The position numbers and the translations under genes were made by a program. Below the pieces are notes generated by a model. It made no database searches, was not told where the DNA came from, and saw only the letters and a list, made by a program, of their open reading frames with translations. From NCBI GenBank assembly GCA_041725875.1, contig JBGRQB010000131.1, positions 1 through 12,890 on the forward strand: a DNA stretch of 12,890 bases. Direction: 5' to 3'. This document shows positions 6,646-12,890 of the stretch, piece after piece; position 1 is the stretch's first letter, and every line of letters begins with the position of its first letter. This stretch comes from JBGRQB01 sp041725875 (GTDB taxonomy: Bacteria; Bacteroidota; Ignavibacteria; Ignavibacteriales; Melioribacteraceae).

Positions 6646-8805
6646 ATGAGAAAAAGATCGACAATTATTATTTCATTACTGTCAGTTCTTATGGTATTTG
6701 CCGGCTTTACTTTTGGTCAGGAAAAAGTTGGTGGTCCTTATGTAGCAGACAGCAATACGGTTGTCCTTCTTCACTTTGATGGGTCATTTAAAAACGAATC
6801 CAATTTGTCAGCCGACGCAGTTCCGCACGAAGACGTGGCTAACAAGTTACAATTTCAGAGTTACGGAGTTCCTGGTTTGGGGCAATCGTTATATATTGAT
6901 AACGACGCTCAGGTAAACCGTGCGTATGTAACTATACCTGATACAGCAGCTCTTGATATGACAGGCAGCTGGACTATTGAAGGTTGGATTAACGTTTTTA
7001 CATTTGGTGACGGAAGTGGAGATTACCGTTGGGTTCCGAGATTGGTTATCAAGCCGGGCGACTCAGAATTTTGGAAACCAAATTACTGGGTTGAACTTTG
7101 GGGTGATAACAGATGGTTCCAGACAGGATTCCATACTGAAACAGAAGACGCTTGGCCGTCAATTTCTTCAGCCAAAAACACTTTTGAGCCTGGTAAATGG
7201 GTTCATTTAACTTTTATCAGAGATACTTCAAGAAACATTATGGTTCAGATGGTTCACGACGAAAACAGAGACTTAATCTGGTTCGGTAGTGCGCCTTATT
7301 ATCCAATGTGGACAGACGGTACAAAAGTAGAGTATCCACAGTCAGATTTACCTTTAACAAACGATCAGGATTTGCATATTGGTTGGGCAGGGTCAGAAAA
7401 AATTGCTACGCCTAGTGCAGACTCATGGTTACATGGTTTTGTTGATGAAATCAGAATCAGTAATATTGTAAGAGATTTCCCGGTTCCTCCAATAATATCT
7501 TCATTATCAGCTATTGATGATCAGGATGCAAGCGCAACCGAGTATCAGGTTAAAACTCATATGTTTGCATTTGGTAAAACCAGTAATCTTGTTGAAAAGA
7601 AATTATTCTACTCTATTGATGGTCGTCAGACTTGGGAATCTGTAGATCTTCAGGTTTTTGATGGTGATACTTTAATGGCATCAATTCCTAAAGTTCCGGT
7701 AGATTCAAAAGTTGAGTATTATGTTTATGCAAAAGATTCTGATGATTTAGAATCAACTTATCCAGCAGCAGGAAAAGATCCTTTTAAATTTAACGTAATT
7801 CAAGTTATCCCTAACTCAAAAGTTCTTGATCTTGATTTTGAACAGAACCTGAATGATGCAGGTGTTCATAATCTTACAGTTACAAATTTTAGAACTCCGG
7901 TTTATTCCAGTGATGCAAAAGTTGGCAATTTCTCTTACGAGATGAAAGAAGATTCTGCATTCCTTGCAGTTGAAACACCTTATCTTTCAATGGAAGAGTT
8001 TGCATTTGATATGTGGGTTAAATTTGAAGGAGATACAATTCTTCCTTACACAAGATTTATTATTCGTGATAAAGCAGATACCTGGTATCAGCAAAACTAT
8101 TATGTAAGAACTCAGCCTAATAATGGTTTGAGATTCCAATACGTTGTAGCTGATGTTGCTGATGCTCCAGGTAAAACCAGAAACGATGTTACACTTACTT
8201 CACCTGATAACATTATCGAACTTGATAAATGGTTCCACATAAGAGCTGAAAGAAGATCAGACGCAGCTGTGTTTGAAATCAGAGATGAAAACGACGAAGT
8301 TATCTGGAGAGAAGCTGACACGGATGAAATCAGTCTGAATCCTCCTCTAATGGGTAAAACCTGGTTGAGACTCGGCTGGGCAGGTAACAGCTGGGAAAAT
8401 ACTACCAGAAGATTAAATGGTAAAGTTGACGGTGTTAAGTTATTCAACTATGGCGCTCTTAATCTTGATACTACTGCTGTTGCTTTTGTTGGTATTGAAG
8501 AAGATTTGGATAAAGGCAATGTTGTTGAAACTTATGAACTTTCACAAAATTATCCTAATCCGTTTAATCCTTCAACCAAATTTGAATTCAGCGTTCCTGA
8601 AAACGGTTTGGTCAAAATAGAAATATTCAACATTCTTGGTCAGAGAGTGCGTACACTTATTCACGAAGACGTTGATGCCGGTGCGTATAAAATTACCTGG
8701 GATGGTAAAAATGATTTTGGAAGAGATGTTGCATCTGGTGTTTATATCTATTCCCTGAAATCAAAAGATTTTGTTAAATCTATGAAGATGATGTTACTAC
8801 GATAA
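6646..8805 (+). CDS. Secreted double-LamG (concanavalin A-like) protein with type IX secretion sorting tail
   Basis: A 719-residue exported protein. The signal peptide spans about residues 1-24 (basic start, hydrophobic core, FTFG then QEK). A first LamG/jelly-roll domain covers roughly 40-275 (LLHFDGSFKNES, SWTIEGWIN, GKWVHLTFIRD, LHIGWAGS, HGFVDEIRIS). An Ig/FN3-like module follows at about 281-385 (LFYSIDGRQTWESV, VEYYVYAKDSD). A second LamG-like domain spans about 394-604 (LDLDFEQNLND, FAFDMWVKFEG, DKWFHIRAERR, LRLGWAGN, NGKVDGVKLFNYG). The C-terminal ~90 residues are a type A sorting domain (SQNYPNPFNPSTKFEFS, VASGVYIYSL, KSMKMMLLR) that should send it across the outer membrane. No hydrolase catalytic motif is recognised; glycan binding or adhesion is inferred from the fold. 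It has the strongest ribosome-binding site in the window (AGGAGG, 6636-6641) and is first gene after operators O1/O2. Confidence 0.92.
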   Translation: MRKRSTIIISLLSVLMVFAGFTFGQEKVGGPYVADSNTVVLLHFDGSFKNESNLSADAVPHEDVANKLQFQSYGVPGLGQSLYIDNDAQVNRAYVTIPDTAALDMTGSWTIEGWINVFTFGDGSGDYRWVPRLVIKPGDSEFWKPNYWVELWGDNRWFQTGFHTETEDAWPSISSAKNTFEPGKWVHLTFIRDTSRNIMVQMVHDENRDLIWFGSAPYYPMWTDGTKVEYPQSDLPLTNDQDLHIGWAGSEKIATPSADSWLHGFVDEIRISNIVRDFPVPPIISSLSAIDDQDASATEYQVKTHMFAFGKTSNLVEKKLFYSIDGRQTWESVDLQVFDGDTLMASIPKVPVDSKVEYYVYAKDSDDLESTYPAAGKDPFKFNVIQVIPNSKVLDLDFEQNLNDAGVHNLTVTNFRTPVYSSDAKVGNFSYEMKEDSAFLAVETPYLSMEEFAFDMWVKFEGDTILPYTRFIIRDKADTWYQQNYYVRTQPNNGLRFQYVVADVADAPGKTRNDVTLTSPDNIIELDKWFHIRAERRSDAAVFEIRDENDEVIWREADTDEISLNPPLMGKTWLRLGWAGNSWENTTRRLNGKVDGVKLFNYGALNLDTTAVAFVGIEEDLDKGNVVETYELSQNYPNPFNPSTKFEFSVPENGLVKIEIFNILGQRVRTLIHEDVDAGAYKITWDGKNDFGRDVASGVYIYSLKSKDFVKSMKMMLLR

Positions 8806-8813
8806 ATAATTTT

Positions 8814-8835
8814 AGGGTCGGTTTTTGCCGACCCT
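8814..8835 (+). terminator. Intergenic hairpin after the LamG gene, possible attenuator
   Basis: A perfect 8-bp stem, agggtcgg (8814-8821) with ccgaccct (8828-8835), and a six-base loop tttttg. It lies nine bases after the LamG stop and 31 bases before the next lipoprotein start. The stem is GC-rich for this DNA, but the T-run is in the loop and no long U-tract follows. It may be only a partial terminator or an mRNA-stabilising 3' end that raises LamG expression over the downstream genes. Confidence 0.5.
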
Positions 8836-8866
8836 TCTGATATCTCAATATTTGCAAGGCAGTTTT

Positions 8867-9796
8867 ATGATCAGAAAAATTAAAACAATTATTGTTTTAG
8901 GAATTTTGTTAGTTATTGCAGGATGTGATAATGGTGTAGAAGTTTCTCCTCAACCAGGTTTGATACGCGTAGTGCTGGAAACCGCTGACGATAATACTTT
9001 TATAGTTGAACGGGGGGATACATCCGCAGTTTTTACACCGACATACTGTGAATTTTACATTAGTACAGGACAAGGCTCAGCCTTTCAGGGCGAAAATTTT
9101 TCAATCTTGTTTCCGCACGCCTTTACAACCCAGCAATATGATACTTACACAAATCTGCTGGAAATGAATTTCCATACAAAAATCGGTGACGAGTTTGGCA
9201 AAATATATTTTGCCGATACTACAAATATATTTTCAAAAGAAGACTTTACTGAAAAAAGAAAAAATTACATAACAAAGTATGTGAGAGATTTGAGAAATGA
9301 TATTCTTTACGGAAATATCACTTATAACGATATCGAAGATGTTGAGTTAAGAGAGTTTGTTAAGCAAACCATAGATGTTTCAAACGGAACAGTTGAACTT
9401 GGTTCTCTTAAAGCCAACTATAAAAGAAACGTTGTTTTCGAATCTTACACACCTCCGGGTAATTATGACAGTCTGAAATTTTCGGTTAGTATTCCAAACA
9501 GTTCTTATTTCCGCAAAATCAGAATTCCTTCAATTACCGGAACAGGAGAGTTTGAAAACGATCTCCAGATAGCCAACGATGAGAATTCAATAATGAATTT
9601 TGATGTAAAGTTTGAAGTTGAAGAAGGTAAGGTTACCGAAATAGTATTTAAGATATCTCCGCTCGAATCAATAAGTCGTTTCCTAGATTCTTATTTATTC
9701 GACCGTAAAGTAGAGGTATTGGAAGTGAAAAACGCATTTGAAGATAACCCTGTTAAACCTTCTGATGTAATGAATTTCTTAAATGGTATTGAATAA
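8867..9796 (+). CDS. Orphan secreted lipoprotein
   Basis: A 309-residue lipoprotein of unrecognised family. The ATG at 8867 is chosen over an in-frame TTG at 8825. It has AAGG (8856-8859) seven bases upstream and gives a canonical signal MIRKIKTIIVLGILLVIAGC with lipidated Cys20; the TTG lies in the hairpin and would add 14 unlikely residues. The mature protein looks beta-rich at both ends, with a charged helical middle (SKEDFTEKRKNYITKYVRD). Segments such as ESYTPPGNYDSLKFSVSI and VEEGKVTEIVFKISP faintly recall DUF4382-type lipoproteins, an impression only. Its stop overlaps the Shine-Dalgarno of the next lipoprotein, so the two are translated as a pair. An envelope role with the TonB receptor is inferred from the operon. 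Confidence 0.85.
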   Translation: MIRKIKTIIVLGILLVIAGCDNGVEVSPQPGLIRVVLETADDNTFIVERGDTSAVFTPTYCEFYISTGQGSAFQGENFSILFPHAFTTQQYDTYTNLLEMNFHTKIGDEFGKIYFADTTNIFSKEDFTEKRKNYITKYVRDLRNDILYGNITYNDIEDVELREFVKQTIDVSNGTVELGSLKANYKRNVVFESYTPPGNYDSLKFSVSIPNSSYFRKIRIPSITGTGEFENDLQIANDENSIMNFDVKFEVEEGKVTEIVFKISPLESISRFLDSYLFDRKVEVLEVKNAFEDNPVKPSDVMNFLNGIE

Positions 9797-9809
9797 GGTG
9801 ATGTTGAAC

Positions 9810-11291
9810 ATGAGTAAAAATAAAAACAAATATATTATTCAATTATTAACCGGTCTGTTAATGATTTTAGCAGTTTCGTGTGAAATGGATACGAAAACCG
9901 CAAGGCCAAATTTGCCTCCCAATACTACCATCGCCAATATTCCGATAGATGATAGTACCTATTTTGCATTGCTTACTCTGCACTGGGATGGTGAAGATTA
10001 TGACGGTTTTGTTCCTCATTATGAGTACAGTTATACTACTTATAATATAACTACAGGTGATTCTGTTACACACGACTGGGTTAAAACTGAAAAGACAAGT
10101 ATGTCAATCCCGTTTCAGTCGGAAAATGAATTGAATAAACAAAAATTTATGGTGCGCGCAGTTGATAATGAAGGTCAGCCCGATCCGGAACCTGCGCAGA
10201 AAATTTTCTATACAACAAAATCTCACCCTCCGGCAGTACAGATTATTTCGCCAAAGCAGAATAAAAAATATCTTGGATTATCTGCTGCTTCTGACTGGTG
10301 GCCGGGTGTTACACTTTTATACAAAGGAACAGATCAGGATCAGTTTCACGGCGATAAAGTTGTTGAATATGCCTGGAAGATTGACAGCAAAGAGTTTGAA
10401 TGGACAAAAGATTCACTAATTGTTATCACTCCAGATATGATGGATACACCTATTGATGGTGAGCATACTGTAAAAGTAATTGCACGAGATAAAACAAATC
10501 TTATCAGTGCAGATACATCAACAGTAACTTTTGAATTGCAGTTTCCTCAGTTTAATAAAGAAGTTCTTGTTATTGATGCAACAGATGAAAACGTCTGGTT
10601 AAATGGTCTTGAAGATGCAACTGATAATGATGTTGATAATTTCTACAGAGATCTTTATCCGGGATGCGATGAATGGGATCTGAATTATTATGGTAAACTT
10701 CCTTCGCTTGAAGAATTAGGACAATACAAAACAATTGTATGGCATGCAGATAATTATCCTGCATCAAAACCAAAATATGCAATTGGTGATTTTACAGATG
10801 AGATTGCAAACTATATGAATATAGGTGGTAACCTTATTGTAAGCGGATGGAGAATATTAAAAACTTTTGACTGGACAGGATGGGGAAATGAACCTGTTAC
10901 AGAATTTGAACCAAACTCATTTATCTATAAATATCTGCACATAAATGTTGCACAGGAAACCGGATTTTTTGGTGACCTTACAAAAGCAATTGGTGTTCAG
11001 GGCTTTAACGATTTACACGTAGATGCCCAGAAACTGCCCGGCTTTACTTATGGCGGAAAACTATCCTATGTTAACCTGATTAAGAGAACAGGCGGATTTA
11101 CCGGCAAGATATATATTTATGATAACCCGGCAGACAGTAACACTCCAGAGTACAGGGGTCAGACAGTCGGATTAAGATACTATGGTACAAGTTTCCAGTC
11201 AGTTGTTTTATGCTTCCCGCTTTACTTTATGGAAAAAGAGGATGCAAAATCAATGGTTCAGAATGTTCTTAAAAGTTTTGAGGAAAATTAG
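9810..11291 (+). CDS. Lipoprotein with Ig/FN3-like domains and a GATase-like C-terminal domain
   Basis: A 493-residue lipoprotein. The ATG at 9810 is preferred because AAGGTGA (9795-9801) sits eight bases upstream; in-frame ATGs at 9783 and 9801 lie before or inside that site. The signal peptide ends in lipobox LAVSC (Cys24). Residues ~40-120 form an FN3-like module (ALLTLHWDGEDYDGFVPHYEY, KFMVRAVDNEG). Residues ~125-250 form an Ig-like module (PPAVQIISP, VVEYAWKIDSKEFEW, GEHTVKVIARD). From about 255 a Rossmann-like domain follows (EVLVIDATDEN, LGQYKTIVWHADNYP, ANYMNIGGNLIVSGWRI, TVGLRYYGTSFQSVVLCFPLYF). It resembles class I glutamine amidotransferase-like domains of secreted proteins. Ser stands where the catalytic Cys is expected (IVSGW), so enzymatic activity is doubtful. 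A binding or scaffolding role beside the receptor is inferred. Confidence 0.88.
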   Translation: MSKNKNKYIIQLLTGLLMILAVSCEMDTKTARPNLPPNTTIANIPIDDSTYFALLTLHWDGEDYDGFVPHYEYSYTTYNITTGDSVTHDWVKTEKTSMSIPFQSENELNKQKFMVRAVDNEGQPDPEPAQKIFYTTKSHPPAVQIISPKQNKKYLGLSAASDWWPGVTLLYKGTDQDQFHGDKVVEYAWKIDSKEFEWTKDSLIVITPDMMDTPIDGEHTVKVIARDKTNLISADTSTVTFELQFPQFNKEVLVIDATDENVWLNGLEDATDNDVDNFYRDLYPGCDEWDLNYYGKLPSLEELGQYKTIVWHADNYPASKPKYAIGDFTDEIANYMNIGGNLIVSGWRILKTFDWTGWGNEPVTEFEPNSFIYKYLHINVAQETGFFGDLTKAIGVQGFNDLHVDAQKLPGFTYGGKLSYVNLIKRTGGFTGKIYIYDNPADSNTPEYRGQTVGLRYYGTSFQSVVLCFPLYFMEKEDAKSMVQNVLKSFEEN

Positions 11292-11302
11292 TGGGAAATT
11301 TT

Positions 11303-12890
11303 ATGAATAATATTTTTAGAAAACGAAATTTGATCTTTTGCTTTTTACTTTTTCTTGTTGCAATAAGTGCAATTGAAGCAAGAGGAAAGCTGAAAGGAAA
11401 GGTGATTGGAAAATCCTCAGGCGAACCGCTTATTGGTGTAAATGTAATGATTGTAGGAACCCAGTGGGGTGCTGCAACAGATATTGACGGAAAATTTTCC
11501 ATAATAGGAATTCGTCCCGGTACATATTCTGTTAAAGCTTCCTATATAGGGTATAGATCGGTAACTATTCAGCAGGTTGTTATCAGAACAGGTTTAACAG
11601 CAGAGCTTAATTTTGAGCTGGACGAAGATGGTGTGCAGACAGAAGAAGTTGTTGTTGTTGCCGAGCAAAAGCTGGTTCAGAGAGATTTGACTTCCACCAG
11701 AAAAACAGTAACCAGAGAGTCAATGGGACACATTCCCGGATTTGAATCTTCCGATGATATTTTCAGACTTCAGGGCGGTATCACAATGGCCGCACCACCT
11801 CAAAATATGCAGATGGCAGATGGTACACAGCTTCAGGTTAGAGACGAAAGTGTAAAGGATGTTCACGTTAGAGGCGGACGTGGAGGTGAAATCCTTTTTA
11901 TGGTTGATGGTGTTCCTGTTAATCATCCTGTTTATGGCGGTAGAAGTGTACTTGATCTTAATATTGTTGCTGTTGAACAGGTTGAGCTGCTTACCGGTGC
12001 ATTTAGTGCAAGATATGGTCAGGCCCAGTCTGGAGTTATTAATATCACAACCAGAAGCGGTGGTGAAAAATTTAAAGGTGGAGCAGAATACAAGACAGAT
12101 AAACTTGGTTTTTTAGGTGACGACAGAAATACTCAGTATGGCTCTGTTTTTCTTAGCGGACCTGAACCAATTACAAATTACCTGCTTCCTGCACTTGGAA
12201 TAAACACAAAAGGTAAAATGAATTTTTTCCTTTCTGCCAATTCAACTTTAACAGATACCGAACATAACAACAACAGAACAAGAAAAGAGTTCGAAATGTT
12301 CGGATTCAAATTAACTGAACAGCAGGATAATAAAGCAAATATAAATGCAAAATTAAATTGGAGTGTAACCGACAGAATTCGTGCTACATTCGGATTTAAC
12401 GGTTCCTGGAAACAATGGAGCGGGTTCGACTGGAACTGGCTTTTCCATCCGGATAACAAAGTAACCGATAAAAGAAACAATGTGAATTTTAACTTCTTAT
12501 TAAATCACGTTTTATCTGAAAAAACTTATTACTCAATCAGTATGGGGTATCTTGGAATTGATTATACAAGATCACTTGACGGAAAAACTCCTGCAGATTT
12601 CTGGGTATTTAAAGATGGTAAAATCGAATCTACGGTTCGCGAACCATATAAAAACAGTCTTACTTATTTTAACGCCGGCGATGGTTACGAGACTTACTGG
12701 CGAGATGACAAAACAAGCAGTTTTACATTAAATGCTGATTTTACTTCTCAGATTACTGACGATCATCTTTTTGAAGTTGGTTTAGATCGTTGTGTTCTTG
12801 GGCAAGACATTTTACTCTCACAGTGCCTATCTCCACCCAGGTGTATAAATGGATCGCAATTTCATCATTTTCGTGTGGTAACCCTGCGAT
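11303..12890 (+). CDS. TonB-dependent outer-membrane receptor with CarboxypepD_reg-like domain (3'-truncated, chimeric end)
   Basis: N-terminal part of an outer-membrane beta-barrel importer; typical members have about 900-1000 residues and some 495 are genuine here. The signal peptide (residues 1-23 or so) ends near AISA. A carboxypeptidase-regulatory-like domain spans about 27-106 (GKVIGKSSGEPLIGVNVMI, TDIDGKFSIIGIRPGTYSV), followed by a linker EEVVVVAEQKL. The plug domain contains VRGGRGGEILFMVDGVPV and AFSARYGQAQSGVINITTRS. Barrel strands follow from about 245 (FFLSANSTLTDTE, INAKLNWSVTDRIRATFGF). I chose ATG 11303. An in-frame GTG at 11291, sharing a base with the preceding TAG stop and with GAGGA six bases upstream, is a credible alternative. 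The frame stays open to the window edge, but after about residue 495 (FEVGLD) the protein stops looking like a barrel. TonB-driven uptake of a glycan or oligosaccharide is inferred from the regulon. Confidence 0.9.
   Translation, partial: MNNIFRKRNLIFCFLLFLVAISAIEARGKLKGKVIGKSSGEPLIGVNVMIVGTQWGAATDIDGKFSIIGIRPGTYSVKASYIGYRSVTIQQVVIRTGLTAELNFELDEDGVQTEEVVVVAEQKLVQRDLTSTRKTVTRESMGHIPGFESSDDIFRLQGGITMAAPPQNMQMADGTQLQVRDESVKDVHVRGGRGGEILFMVDGVPVNHPVYGGRSVLDLNIVAVEQVELLTGAFSARYGQAQSGVINITTRSGGEKFKGGAEYKTDKLGFLGDDRNTQYGSVFLSGPEPITNYLLPALGINTKGKMNFFLSANSTLTDTEHNNNRTRKEFEMFGFKLTEQQDNKANINAKLNWSVTDRIRATFGFNGSWKQWSGFDWNWLFHPDNKVTDKRNNVNFNFLLNHVLSEKTYYSISMGYLGIDYTRSLDGKTPADFWVFKDGKIESTVREPYKNSLTYFNAGDGYETYWRDDKTSSFTLNADFTSQITDDHLFEVGLDRCVLGQDILLSQCLSPPRCINGSQFHHFRVVTLR
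12789..12890 (+). repeat. Animal-type dispersed repeat (SINE/MITE-like) fused to the contig end, probable chimera
   Basis: From about 12789 the sequence no longer continues the receptor sensibly: the encoded residues turn Cys- and Pro-rich (RCVLGQ, LSPPRC), and GC rises to roughly 44%. The DNA contains cttgggcaagaca (12797-12809), cacccaggtgtataaatgg (12834-12852) and ggtaaccctgcgat (12877-12890), in this order. From memory, these match a dispersed repeat common in fish and marine invertebrate genomes, whose next bases read GGACTAGCATCC. I could not search a repeat library. The exact junction is uncertain by several bases. A misassembled or chimeric contig end is the simplest explanation; true transfer is much less likely. 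Confidence 0.68.

Noticed and set aside
12178..12480. 100-codon minus-strand open frame within the receptor gene
   Set aside because: It overlaps barrel-encoding sequence fully, has no ribosome-binding site and shows no recognisable domain.
12790..12890. Horizontal transfer of animal DNA into a bacterial genome
   Set aside because: The sequence is at the very end of the window and breaks a conserved receptor mid-barrel; an assembly chimera is far more economical.

Overview
The window is AT-rich bacterial DNA. It most likely comes from the Ignavibacteria or a close relative in the Bacteroidota/Chlorobiota/Calditrichota neighbourhood. The main reason is the C-terminal sorting tail of the secreted protein at 6646-8805 (YPNPFNPST, then a FlgD-like stretch ending in SMKMMLLR), which is typical of type IX secretion cargo in those groups. 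The lipoproteins and the carboxypeptidase-regulatory-domain TonB receptor fit the same picture. No rRNA, tRNA, CRISPR array or transposase gene is visible.

Left part (1-5224): a sugar-uptake and phosphorylation module. A plus-strand operon enters from outside the window (C-terminus of an unidentified gene, 3-77) and continues with a tandem-domain sugar ABC ATPase (90-1583) and its RbsC-type permease (1587-2615). It converges with a minus-strand operon made of a YtfQ/RbsB-type sugar-binding lipoprotein (5224-4301) and an L-ribulokinase AraB (4279-2612). The two operons overlap by four bases at their stop codons. The overlap lies inside the loop of a perfect 12-bp inverted repeat that looks like a bidirectional terminator. 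The ABC transporter is therefore split over two convergent operons. Together they imply uptake and catabolism of L-arabinose, possibly in furanose form; araA and araD are not in the window.

Middle (5225-6645): a LacI-family repressor (5428-6456) flanked by three near-identical palindromes related to TGTTAGCGCTAACA, each with a central CpG. One lies between the divergent binding-protein gene and the repressor gene. Two lie upstream of the next operon. This ties the transporter/kinase operon and the envelope operon into one predicted regulon.

Right part (6646-12890): a plus-strand operon for envelope and secreted proteins. It encodes a double-LamG secreted protein with a type IX sorting tail, an orphan lipoprotein, a lipoprotein with Ig-like domains and a GATase-like domain, and the start of a TonB-dependent receptor. 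The last three genes overlap or nearly touch. The operon resembles a polysaccharide-utilisation locus, but no SusD homologue or glycoside hydrolase is seen.

The last ~100 bases (about 12789-12890) do not look bacterial. They resemble a dispersed repeat found in many aquatic animal genomes, and the receptor protein turns to nonsense there. The simplest reading is a chimeric contig end from a metagenome of an animal-associated sample.
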